From: DATGFK01 sp040007395
GTDB taxonomy: Bacteria; Chloroflexota; Anaerolineae; Aggregatilineales; UBA2796
Assembly: GCA_040007395.1 (NCBI GenBank)
Contig: JBDTVG010000048.1
Coordinates: 1-25,110, forward strand
Direction of reading: 5' to 3'
DNA: 25,110 bases
A model generated the notes under the pieces. It made no database searches. It worked only from the letters and a program-made list of their open reading frames with translations, and was not told where the DNA came from. Shown here piece by piece: positions 7,276 to 14,314 of this stretch (positions are counted from its first letter, which is position 1; the number at the start of each line of letters is the position of its first letter). The position numbers were made by a program, and so were the translations under genes.

Positions 7276-7617
7276 ATGTCAACGATTTTTGAAGTGTTGG
7301 CAGAACCAACGCGCAGGGATATTTTGGACTTGCTCCGCCAAAGGCCGCACTTGGTAGGCGAACTGGTCGAGCAGCTAAAGCTCAGTCAACCGTTGGTGTC
7401 GAAGCACCTGCGCGTGCTACGCGAGGCGGGGTTGGTCGAGGTGCGTCAGGATGCTCAACGGCGCTGGTACGAACTGCGCTTTGAACCCCTGATCGAATTG
7501 GATACGTGGCTGACAGCCTACCGCCAACTATGGGAAGCCAGATTTGATCGCTTGGATGACTATTTGCAGGCACTACAAGAGGAGAAAAAAGATGACACAG
7601 ATAACCAAGACGAATAA
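7276..7617 (+). CDS. ArsR-family winged-helix repressor (non-metal type)
   Basis: A 113-aa ArsR/SmtB-type regulator. The winged helix spans about residues 8-70: EPTRRDILDLL, LVGELVEQLKLSQPLVSKHLRVLREAGLV as the recognition region, then the wing DAQRRWYEL. It has no cysteine, so it is not a classical thiol metal sensor. It belongs to the branch that usually sits beside AHSA1/SRPBCC genes, as here, where the next gene overlaps its 3' end by 26 nt. The C-terminal helix region (WLTAYRQLWEARFDRLDDYLQAL) fits dimerisation. Translation probably starts on a leaderless mRNA. It most likely represses its own operon (7276-10070) until a ligand binds; the ligand is unknown. Confidence 0.92.
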   Translation: MSTIFEVLAEPTRRDILDLLRQRPHLVGELVEQLKLSQPLVSKHLRVLREAGLVEVRQDAQRRWYELRFEPLIELDTWLTAYRQLWEARFDRLDDYLQALQEEKKDDTDNQDE

Positions 7618-8083
7618 GACGAATTTCATCGCTGAACCGGGGAAACAGGAAGTCGTGATGACACGGATCTTCGACGCGCCGCGTGACCTCGTTTTTAAGG
7701 TTTATACGCAACCAGAGCATATTCCGCAGTGGTGGGGGCCAAAATACTTGACGACTATCGTGGAAAAGATGGACGTGAAAGCGGGCGGTCTGTGGCGATT
7801 CGTCCAGCGCGATCCAGAGGAAAATGAGTTTGCCTTTCATGGGGTGTATCACGGGATTGAGTCACCCGAACGGATTATCTCTACGTTTGAATTTGAGGGA
7901 ACACCGGGGCATGTGGTGCTGGAAACCGCCAGCTTCGAGGCGCTGCCCGATGGCAGAACGAATGTGATTGTCTCCTCTGTCTTCCAGTCGGTTACGGATC
8001 GCGATGCAATGACCGGTGAGGGAATGGAGCGCGGGGCAACGGAAGGCTGGGAACGTTTGGCTGAGCTTCTGACGACGCTTTAG
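7592..8083 (+). CDS. SRPBCC/AHSA1-domain protein
   Basis: A 163-aa START-like-fold protein. Typical AHSA1 elements are visible: the opening VVMTRIFDAPRDLVFKVYTQPEH followed by WWGPK, then GGLWRFV, and the closing AMTGEGMERGATEGWERLAELL. These domains form a hydrophobic cavity that binds small molecules. The frame overlaps arsR by 26 nt, and GAGGAG in the arsR tail serves as the SD 7 nt before the ATG, so the two are translationally coupled. ArsR plus AHSA1 is a recurrent pair in bacteria, with the AHSA1 protein thought to bind or modify the signal molecule. No ligand can be assigned from sequence. Confidence 0.9.
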   Translation: MTQITKTNKTNFIAEPGKQEVVMTRIFDAPRDLVFKVYTQPEHIPQWWGPKYLTTIVEKMDVKAGGLWRFVQRDPEENEFAFHGVYHGIESPERIISTFEFEGTPGHVVLETASFEALPDGRTNVIVSSVFQSVTDRDAMTGEGMERGATEGWERLAELLTTL

Positions 8084-8134
8084 TCCACACTTTCCAACCA
8101 TGCGAAGTGTAAGTACAACTTAGGAAGCGGTGAA

Positions 8135-8593
8135 ATGACAGATAGCACTACCTCTCAGATGATTGAACAATCGCTCACGCCCCATTCTGCATTGAAGCAG
8201 TTGGATAAACTCGTCGGCAGGTGGAACGTGTCCGGTCCGGATATACATGGGCAAGTTGTCTTCGAGTGGATGGACGGCGGGTTCTTCCTGATGCAGCGTG
8301 TCGATTTTGTGCATGGCGGAAACCATATCAAGGGCATCGAGATCATCGGCTATGACCGAAAATTTGGCACGACAGAGCCAAGCACGGACATAAAATCACA
8401 TTGGTTCGATAACACTGGCAATACCTTTGACTACACCTACGAAGTGGACAATGCCACGCTGACGATTTGGGGTGGCGATAAGGGATCACCTGCCTATTAT
8501 AAGGGTCAGTGGAGCGACGATGGCAACATCAACAGCGGTGCATGGGTGTATCCCGGCGGCGGCTACGAATCGACCATGACTAGAGTCAAATGA
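8135..8593 (+). CDS. DUF1579-like lipocalin-type protein
   Basis: A 152-aa protein. The segment LDKLVGRWNVSG near residue 25, EWMDGGFFLMQRVDF, and IGYDRKFGTTEP are the pattern of DUF1579 and related beta-barrel proteins that measure 'whole residual' small-molecule binding. There are no signal peptide and no cysteines. AGGAAG lies 7 nt before the ATG. It starts 51 nt after the AHSA1 gene and its stop codon lies 38 nt before the hydrolase start, so it belongs to the arsR operon. Proteins of this kind accompany AHSA1/VOC genes, but no reaction is known. The family call is by pattern only. Confidence 0.68.
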   Translation: MTDSTTSQMIEQSLTPHSALKQLDKLVGRWNVSGPDIHGQVVFEWMDGGFFLMQRVDFVHGGNHIKGIEIIGYDRKFGTTEPSTDIKSHWFDNTGNTFDYTYEVDNATLTIWGGDKGSPAYYKGQWSDDGNINSGAWVYPGGGYESTMTRVK

Positions 8594-8631
8594 ACGGCAA
8601 TATATCCAGCAAGACGAGGAAAGAAATCGAT

Positions 8632-9447
8632 ATGAACACCGTCTCGAATGGTAGTTACGCGCTGGTCAATGGGATCAATCTGTACTATGAAGTGCATGGC
8701 AACGGCGAACCGTTGATCCTGCTTCACGGTGGTATCGGTGCAATTGAAATGTTCGGTGAAGTCCTGCCGATGCTGGCAGCAGGCCGACAGGTGATTGGGG
8801 TCGATTTGCAGGCGCATGGGCGCACCGCCGACATTGACCGCCCGTTGACGATTGAGGCGATGGCAGATGATGTTGCCGCGCTGATCAAGCAACTCGGTTT
8901 CGAGCAAACTGACGTGATGGGCTATTCGCTAGGCGGCGCAGTCGCACTGCAAACGACGATTCGCCACCCCGAATTGGTACGCAAGCTGGTCGTTGTTTCG
9001 ACCCCTTTCAAGCGCGATGGCTGGTATCCAGAAATTCTGGCGGGCATGTCGCAAATGGGTGCAACCGCGGCAGAGCCGATGAAGCAAACTCCTATGTACG
9101 CCCTCTACGCCCAGATCGCGCCCAAAATTGCCGATTGGGTGGTGCTGCTCACCAAGATGGGCGACCTGTTGCGAAAGGATTATGACTGGACAGCAGGAGT
9201 AGCGGCAATCAAAGCGCCAACGCTGATTGTGGTGGGCGATGCAGATAGCGTCCGTACTTCGCACACCGTCGAATTCTTTGAGCTGTTGGGCGGCGGCAAA
9301 GCCGATGGCAGTTGGGATGGATCGGGCATGTCGAAATCCCGGCTGGCTATCCTGCCTGCGACTACTCATTACACGATCTTCTCATCACCTGCATTAGCAA
9401 CCGTCGTCATGCCGTTTCTTGACGCGTCCATGCCCGCCAGCAATTGA
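8632..9447 (+). CDS. Alpha/beta-hydrolase fold protein
   Basis: A 271-aa hydrolase with the full set of fold features: the oxyanion HGG (32-34), nucleophile elbow GYSLGG with Ser99, acidic residue in VVGDADSV (Asp203 or Asp205) and His246 in TTHYT. Length and layout match soluble esterase/lactonase/haloperoxidase-type enzymes; the substrate cannot be inferred. A short lid insert at about 140-185 lies between the core strands. ATG 8632 was chosen because GAGGAAAG lies 8 nt upstream; a frame-matched ATG at 8590 overlaps the DUF1579 stop (ATGA) but has no SD. Fourth gene of the arsR-led run. Confidence 0.9.
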   Translation: MNTVSNGSYALVNGINLYYEVHGNGEPLILLHGGIGAIEMFGEVLPMLAAGRQVIGVDLQAHGRTADIDRPLTIEAMADDVAALIKQLGFEQTDVMGYSLGGAVALQTTIRHPELVRKLVVVSTPFKRDGWYPEILAGMSQMGATAAEPMKQTPMYALYAQIAPKIADWVVLLTKMGDLLRKDYDWTAGVAAIKAPTLIVVGDADSVRTSHTVEFFELLGGGKADGSWDGSGMSKSRLAILPATTHYTIFSSPALATVVMPFLDASMPASN

Positions 9448-9461
9448 AAGGTAAAAATACT

Positions 9462-10070
9462 ATGGGACAGGTCATTCTAGGAATATCAATGTCGCTGGAT
9501 GGGTTTGTCGCGGGGCCAAATGATGGCCTTGAACACCCTCTAGGCGAAGGCGGTGAAGCGCTTTTTAAGTGGTACTTTAGCGGCGATACCGAGATCAACA
9601 TACCGGGTGGGCCGCCGCTGCGGGTTTCAAAGCAGAGCGCGGAAGTGCTTCAGGCGGAATTTCAAAAGATCGGAGCAATGGTCGCTGGACGGCGAATGTT
9701 CGATATTGCCCACGCATGGGGCGGCAATCCACCGGGTTCGCCCTGTTTTATCATGACCCACACCCCGCCACAGGAATGGGTCAAAGTAGGATCGCCGTTC
9801 ACCTTCGTGACCGACGGTATTGAAAGCGCTATTCGGCAGGCCAAGCAAGCCGCTGGGGACAAAGATGTCTCTATCGCCACCGCCAGCGTCACGCAACAGT
9901 GCCTCAAGGCCAGACTGCTTGACGAGATCCATATCGGTGTCGCGCCTGTCTTGCTCGGAGGTGGTGTCCGGTTGTTCGAGCATATCGGCATTGAGCCGAT
10001 TGAACTGGAAAGCATTCAGGTCGTGGATGCACCGGGAGTAACGCATATGGCGTTTCGCGTGATCAAGTAG
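9462..10070 (+). CDS. Dihydrofolate-reductase-like (RibD C-terminal domain) protein
   Basis: A 202-aa NADPH-dependent reductase-fold protein. The signature begins GQVILGISMSLDGFVAGPND, followed by GRRMFDIAHAWGG, CFIMTHTPP and the closing LDEIHIGVAPVLLGGGVRLF, matching the RibD_C/DHFR-like family. Members of this stand-alone branch are rarely true folate or riboflavin enzymes and are commonly found in ArsR/AHSA1 neighbourhoods. GAAAGG lies about 10 nt before ATG 9462, which is preferred over a TTG at 9444. The gene follows the hydrolase by 14 nt and is the last of the operon, ending at the hairpin at 10084-10115. Confidence 0.88.
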   Translation: MGQVILGISMSLDGFVAGPNDGLEHPLGEGGEALFKWYFSGDTEINIPGGPPLRVSKQSAEVLQAEFQKIGAMVAGRRMFDIAHAWGGNPPGSPCFIMTHTPPQEWVKVGSPFTFVTDGIESAIRQAKQAAGDKDVSIATASVTQQCLKARLLDEIHIGVAPVLLGGGVRLFEHIGIEPIELESIQVVDAPGVTHMAFRVIK

Positions 10071-10083
10071 GGGATTGGCGGCG

Positions 10084-10115
10084 ACTCCTTCTCGTAAAAG
10101 AGAAGGAGTTGTCAC
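10084..10115. terminator. Bidirectional terminator between convergent genes
   Basis: ACTCCTTCTC and GAGAAGGAGT form a perfect 10-bp stem with a 6-nt loop (10084-10109), followed by a T-rich stretch on the plus side. It lies 13 nt after the DHFR-like stop and 15 nt beyond the stop of the convergent gene at 10125, so it may serve both. Confidence 0.8.
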
Positions 10116-10124
10116 TTTTAACGG

Positions 10125-11786
10125 TTATTTTAGAACATCTCCGCACAGATTGACCTGAATGCCCATCGCCTGAAACATACTCGCCTTGGCGGCAAGTGCT
10201 TTATCGGCTTGTTCGGCACTAGGCGCATACGCGACATTCAGATGATTGGATTTGTGACGAGCCATCATCTGATCGCGACTCACGCCATGCAATACAGCGT
10301 GCATGATAGGCCACTGAGGGCTGGTCATGCGCCAACGGCGTTCGCTTTCTGCCTGTGGAAGCTCGACGACTGTAGCCCGTCCAAGATCGACGTGTAACGC
10401 CCCCGACATCACATAGATGCGACTCCAGACGATCTCGCCGGGTTTGCTGATGCCTTTCAGTGTCCCGCCGCCGAGCCGAAAATACATCGGTGGCTGGCGT
10501 TCACTGACTGCCCCCGCATAGCCGTTAATGAAATGTGACGCTGGCGCAGCGCCGGAAATCTCAAACACCCAGACAAAATCGTCAATGCCTTGACCCGTAT
10601 AGTGTTCACCCCAGCGGACATCATGTAAAGTGGACGATGGATCAAGGTTCATGGCAGTCCAGACACGGTTCGTTACCAACAGATCGACGGCGGCACATTC
10701 GTCTACTTCGTTAAAATGTGGCAGGGCTTTTCCTGCATAGAGTTCAGTGCTAGGTTCGTCGCTGTTTTCTGCATAAATAGGCGGGCGATCTGGGTTATTC
10801 CACAGCCCCTCGGCGAGATCCGAAGCGGCAACTAGATCCTTGAGACCCTGCTGATATTGGACACCAATCGCATCGCAACCGAAAGCGTGGGCGATCCTTG
10901 CGCCAGCAATATACATTTTGCACTGCTCAAGAATCTGGTCATTGGTTAGGTCTGTTTCTGGGTTTGATCCTAGAACAAAGCGCACGCCACGCTGGTCTAA
11001 CCATTCGCGGATCTTGTGAGCTTCGTCATCTGAAACGCGATTCATCGCTGCAATCAGCGCGGATTGGCTCAAGCGCTCCTTGTAAATGCCTGCTGGATTC
11101 ATCAGTTCATCGTCAATGATGGCGTTGTACATGCCCATGCAGCCTTCATCGAACACGCCGATGATCGCTTTTTGCTGGCGGAGTTGTGCCGCCAATGCCG
11201 CACCGAGCGACACTTCGGCCTCTGGGAGTTTCACCGCTGACAGATCATGAACATGGCTAGCATCGTGGGTAATCTTGCCCGATTTGATCCACTGCCGAAT
11301 CCCGTTTAGGAAAAAGTCGTCGGTGAAATCGAGGCTCCAGATCGAGCTATAGGTAACGCCCATTTTGGTCAGCGAGGCGTTCAGATTCAGCAGCCCAACC
11401 AAACCGGGAAATTCACCACTCCAATTGGCAATCGTTAGGATCGGCCCGCGATGGTCGCGTAAACCCGCCAGCACATGATAGCTGTACTGCCACACGGCTT
11501 CGGCAACGATCAACTTCGAGTCGGGATGGATTTTGGCGAAAATATCCATTCCCATCCGTTGGCTAGAGATAAAGCCATGTTTTTCAACCGGATCGTAATC
11601 GTGCGCCCGCCGAACTGTTAGCCCTTCTTTAGCAAAGGCATTCGCGATCTGCTGTTCCATCGCGTCTTGAGCCGCCCAGCACACCTGATTGGCGGAAAGT
11701 CGTAGATCGCCACTAGCGACTAGCACCACTTCATTGGGCGGTGGCGTTGTGTAGCTAAGCAATTGTGGAAGTACGTAAGCTGCCAT
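10125..11786 (-). CDS. L-fucose/L-arabinose isomerase-like protein
   Basis: A 553-aa soluble protein that resembles the fucose isomerase-like superfamily (COG2407 type). Such enzymes interconvert aldose and ketose sugars using a bound divalent metal. Visible elements include an N-terminal alternating alpha/beta region, VFDEGCMGMYNAI (211-223), AFGCDAIGVQYQQGL (301-315), GGGTLKGISKPGEIVW (439-454) and KSNHLNVAY (512-520). Candidate metal ligands are Glu214 or Glu277, Asp305 and His515. Their spacing does not match E. coli FucI exactly, so a different substrate or a non-isomerase relative is possible. GGAG lies about 10 nt before the ATG. It is monocistronic, with no sugar kinase or transporter nearby to name the sugar. 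Confidence 0.6.
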   Translation of the reverse strand: MAAYVLPQLLSYTTPPPNEVVLVASGDLRLSANQVCWAAQDAMEQQIANAFAKEGLTVRRAHDYDPVEKHGFISSQRMGMDIFAKIHPDSKLIVAEAVWQYSYHVLAGLRDHRGPILTIANWSGEFPGLVGLLNLNASLTKMGVTYSSIWSLDFTDDFFLNGIRQWIKSGKITHDASHVHDLSAVKLPEAEVSLGAALAAQLRQQKAIIGVFDEGCMGMYNAIIDDELMNPAGIYKERLSQSALIAAMNRVSDDEAHKIREWLDQRGVRFVLGSNPETDLTNDQILEQCKMYIAGARIAHAFGCDAIGVQYQQGLKDLVAASDLAEGLWNNPDRPPIYAENSDEPSTELYAGKALPHFNEVDECAAVDLLVTNRVWTAMNLDPSSTLHDVRWGEHYTGQGIDDFVWVFEISGAAPASHFINGYAGAVSERQPPMYFRLGGGTLKGISKPGEIVWSRIYVMSGALHVDLGRATVVELPQAESERRWRMTSPQWPIMHAVLHGVSRDQMMARHKSNHLNVAYAPSAEQADKALAAKASMFQAMGIQVNLCGDVLK

Positions 11787-11940
11787 TGAGAAGTTTCTCC
11801 AAAAATATTTTGTTAAATAAGGCGCTGACTATTCTAGCGTGGAGTCAGATAGTTCGGGCATCACTATTTTGGGCTAAAAGGGAGATAGTTTGGGTTTCCA
11901 AGCTAGGTGTGACTGCTTCACGAAGTGCGACAAGTCACCT

Positions 11941-12307
11941 TTAGGCGATAGTGACTTCGACAGGCTCGATGCGGCGGCGTTCGCCATCCTGAACCAAGCG
12001 TCCGGCGCTTATGTGGGGATCGTGCTGGAACAGGATCAATGCGTCGTGGTCGAATGCCCACTGCTGCCAGTGGCGTTTAGTTTCCAATGTAATCAGCGGT
12101 TCGACATCATAGGCGGTCATCCAGCCCAAGCGCTCGAAATGAACGGCATAGGTAGCGAGATCCGCGACAAACAGCGCGGTGCTGTCCCTGACTCTCGAAG
12201 CGGATCGCCATGTGCGCCGGGGTATGACCGGGCGTGACCACACCATGAATGCCGGGGAGAATCTCGGTGTCGCCGTCCTTTCTTTTTCTTCGTTTATTTT
12301 AGCACAT
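11941..12307 (-). pseudogene. Broken metallo-beta-lactamase-fold hydrolase gene
   Basis: The 3' part encodes a recognisable C-terminal half of an MBL-fold hydrolase: DSTALFVADLATYAVHFERLGWM, then LFQHDPH and the stop at 11941-11943. Just upstream, in the neighbouring frame, lies DGDTEILPGIHGVVTPGHTPAHMAIRFES, so one base is missing at about 12185-12192. The N-terminal domain with the HxHxDH site is absent. The remaining frame opens at ATG 12307 with an excellent SD (GGGAGG, 12313-12318) and then hits TAA at codon 3, still in the same frame as DGDTEILPG. This suggests an internal deletion that kept the start region. A possible promoter lies at 12378-12406. Confidence 0.85.
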
Positions 12308-12377
12308 TCTTACCTCCCTGATCCCCATATTGAGCCTTCTTTTTAATTGAGCCTATATTTATCCTCTAACCGGTTAA

Positions 12378-12406
12378 AGGGTATAATTTCCTCTTTTCTT
12401 TGTCAA
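12378..12406 (-). promoter_or_regulatory. Possible relic promoter of the MBL-fold pseudogene
   Basis: On the minus strand TTGACA (12401-12406) is followed after 17 nt by TACCCT (12378-12383), or after 15 nt by TATACC. It points to the SD/ATG remnant at 12307-12318 and is divergent from the ABC-F promoter. Confidence 0.35.
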
Positions 12407-12429
12407 CTAACTTCTGGAGTGGCGAACCC

Positions 12430-12457
12430 TTGACGGATGGGGCTTTTCCCGTACAAT
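12430..12457 (+). promoter_or_regulatory. Promoter of the ABC-F gene and its leader
   Basis: TTGACG (12430-12435) and TACAAT (12452-12457) with a 16-nt spacer. The predicted start near 12463 lies about 195 nt before the ABC-F ATG and immediately before the upstream ORF. Confidence 0.7.
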
Positions 12458-12464
12458 GACATTT

Positions 12465-12551
12465 ATGGTCTATTTTACCTATTCTTCAGTGATCTCTCGC
12501 TCCATGATGACATCGATTCAGGGGCGCTCCTTGTACAGGTGCGCCTGCTAA
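12465..12551 (+). CDS. Upstream ORF (28 codons), candidate leader peptide
   Basis: An ATG at 12465 opens 28 sense codons ending in TAA at 12549-12551; the peptide begins MVYFTYSSVISRSMM and ends LYRCAC. The ATG lies 7 nt after the -10 hexamer, so it would be at or next to the 5' end of the transcript, with no SD, like the leaderless arsR. The last third of the ORF contains the hairpin 12523-12545. Short ORFs in this position are known in leaders of antibiotic-resistance ABC-F genes, where ribosome stalling controls a downstream terminator. An open frame of 28 codons can occur by chance, so translation is inferred. Confidence 0.5.
   Translation: MVYFTYSSVISRSMMTSIQGRSLYRCAC
12523..12545 (+). 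promoter_or_regulatory. Hairpin in the 3' part of the upstream ORF
   Basis: GGCGC-T-CCT (12523-12531) pairs with AGG-T-GCGCC (12537-12545) across one T:T mismatch with a 5-nt loop. Its right arm, GGTGCGCC (12538-12545), is also perfectly complementary to GGCGCACC (12593-12600) in the loop of the downstream terminator. This supports a switch between two structures. Confidence 0.55.
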
Positions 12552-12581
12552 CCGGATGAATTTGTAATACAACTGGTAAGT

Positions 12582-12615
12582 AAACGGCGATGGGCGCACC
12601 CTCATCGCCGTTTTT
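12582..12615 (+). terminator. Leader terminator before the ABC-F gene (attenuator)
   Basis: AAACGGCGATG (12582-12592) pairs perfectly with CATCGCCGTTT (12603-12613), with G12593/G12594 able to extend the stem; T12611-T12615 form the run. It points along the plus strand and lies 44 nt before the ABC-F start, downstream of the promoter at 12430. There is no other plus-strand gene between this terminator and the one at 10084-10115, so it can only act on the ABC-F transcript itself. Confidence 0.85.
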
Positions 12616-12658
12616 GATTCCTGTCATTCCATATTTCCGAAAGGATACATTCACAATC

Positions 12659-14296
12659 ATGCACGTTTTACAAATTGACCATCTCACCGTAAACCACGCA
12701 GGGCGCGTGATCTTCCGTGATCTTAACTGGGCTATCGGTGATCAAGATCGCATCGGGCTGATCGGGCCGAATGGCGCAGGTAAATCCAGCTTGCTCAAAG
12801 CGATCATGGGTGAAGTCCAGCCGGACAGCGGCAATATCACGCAGATGAACGGGATTACTGTTGGTTATTTACCGCAAGAGGTCTCGCTACAACCCGGCTG
12901 CGCGCTCATCGAAGAAGCGATGGGGCTGCCACCAGAATTAGTCCGTATCGAGGCTGAATTGGCGCGGATTGAGGCACGACTCGGCTTGCCAGAAGTGTAT
13001 AACAATCTGGCAATGCTAGAGCGTGTGTTAACGCGTCAGGAGCAGGCGCTTGATTATTACGAAAAGCTGGGCGGGCCACATCATGCAGGCCGAGTGCGCG
13101 ATCTGCTGAATCAACTTGGCATCACACCAGAGGACTACGCATTGCCCACCGAGACCCTAAGCGGCGGACAGAAAAAGTTGGTCGCGTTGGTTCGGCTGAT
13201 GCTCGAAGCGCCGAGTATATTGCTACTGGACGAACCCGATAATCATCTTGACCTCGAAGCAAAACATCGACTTGAGGCGCTAGTACGCAATTATGCAGGC
13301 ACAGTGATAATCGTTTCGCATGATCGCTACCTGCTGGACGAAGTGGTGACGCAGATCGTGGAGCTTGAGGACGGTAAACTGCGCTTCTACAAAGGCAACT
13401 ATAGCGCTTATAGTGTGGCTCGCGCACTGGCCCGCCAGCGTCAGCAGCAGATGTATGCTGCCCAACAGAAAGACATTGCACGGATCGAAGCGGCGATTGC
13501 CCGCTTTGAACTCTGGGCAAAAATGTTTGAGGATGAGCGATCTATGAAACAAGCGCGCAGCCGCCGCAAAATGCTGGAACGCATGGAAGCCAATGGCGAA
13601 ATCGTGGAACGTGTTCGAGAGCGCCGTCAGATGGATCTACAACTTGGCGGGGGGCGCGGCAGCACCAAAGCACTAGAGATCAGCAATCTCGCGCTGGCCT
13701 TTGACGATGTTCTGTTGTTCATGGGGCTAAATTTGCTGGTGCGTCACGGTGAACGGGTAGGCTTGATTGGGCCAAATGGTGCGGGCAAATCCGTATTGTT
13801 CCGACTTATTCTGGGTCAGCTTGAACCATTGGATGGTCAGATCAAAATCGGGCCAAGTGTACGAGTCGGCTATTACGCTCAGGAACACGAAACCCTTGCG
13901 TCGTGGCTGCATCGCACCCCTATCGAACGGGTGCGCGATCTAGCGGCAGTGAGCGAAGGACAGGCCGTAACCTTCCTCGGCAAGTTCCTGTTTAGCTATG
14001 AGCAAACGCGCCAACCGATTGGCACATTAAGTGGTGGGGAACGCAGTCGCTTGCAGCTTGCTGGATTGATGCTTACGCAGCCGAATTTGCTGCTGCTTGA
14101 CGAGCCGACCAATAATCTTGATATTGCCTCTGCGGAAGCGTTGGAACGAGCGCTTGAGGATTTTGAGGGATCAGTGTTGGTGATCTCGCATGATCGCTAC
14201 TTCCTCGATCAGATCGTGGATCGCGTCATTGAACTGGATCAAGGAACACTGCGAAATTTTGATGGCGGTTACACCGATTACCTTGAAGCGAGATAG
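12659..14296 (+). CDS. ABC-F family ATPase (ribosome-associated type)
   Basis: A 545-aa protein with two ABC ATPase domains and no membrane segment. Domain 1 has Walker A GPNGAGKS (36-43), signature LSGGQ (167-171) and Walker B ILLLDE (187-192). Domain 2 has GPNGAGKS (371-378), LSGGE (457-461) and LLLLDE (477-482). The domains are joined by a charged helical linker (about 250-335) with many Arg/Lys/Gln, the hallmark of ABC-F proteins, which bind the ribosomal E site and act as translation factors or antibiotic-resistance factors. The first domain has DEPDNHLD where most ABC-F proteins have DEPTNHLD. ATG 12659 was chosen over 12590 because the longer frame starts inside the leader terminator; AAGGA lies 13 nt upstream, somewhat far. 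The leader suggests ribosome-sensing control. Confidence 0.92.
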   Translation: MHVLQIDHLTVNHAGRVIFRDLNWAIGDQDRIGLIGPNGAGKSSLLKAIMGEVQPDSGNITQMNGITVGYLPQEVSLQPGCALIEEAMGLPPELVRIEAELARIEARLGLPEVYNNLAMLERVLTRQEQALDYYEKLGGPHHAGRVRDLLNQLGITPEDYALPTETLSGGQKKLVALVRLMLEAPSILLLDEPDNHLDLEAKHRLEALVRNYAGTVIIVSHDRYLLDEVVTQIVELEDGKLRFYKGNYSAYSVARALARQRQQQMYAAQQKDIARIEAAIARFELWAKMFEDERSMKQARSRRKMLERMEANGEIVERVRERRQMDLQLGGGRGSTKALEISNLALAFDDVLLFMGLNLLVRHGERVGLIGPNGAGKSVLFRLILGQLEPLDGQIKIGPSVRVGYYAQEHETLASWLHRTPIERVRDLAAVSEGQAVTFLGKFLFSYEQTRQPIGTLSGGERSRLQLAGLMLTQPNLLLLDEPTNNLDIASAEALERALEDFEGSVLVISHDRYFLDQIVDRVIELDQGTLRNFDGGYTDYLEAR

Positions 14297-14314
14297 CGTA
14301 GAGGAAAGGCGCTG

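Noticed and set aside
11905..11940. Imperfect hairpin with AGGT/ACCT and GACT/AGTC arms
   Set aside because: It lies just downstream of the MBL-fold relic and might be its old terminator, but it has a bulge and no T-run.
12382..12387. Plus-strand TATAAT upstream of the ABC-F promoter
   Set aside because: Only a poor -35 (TTATCC) lies 17 nt before it; the promoter at 12430-12457 is much better placed.
12475..12687. 70-codon minus-strand frame across the ABC-F leader
   Set aside because: It runs through the hairpins, has no SD-supported start and no recognisable domain.
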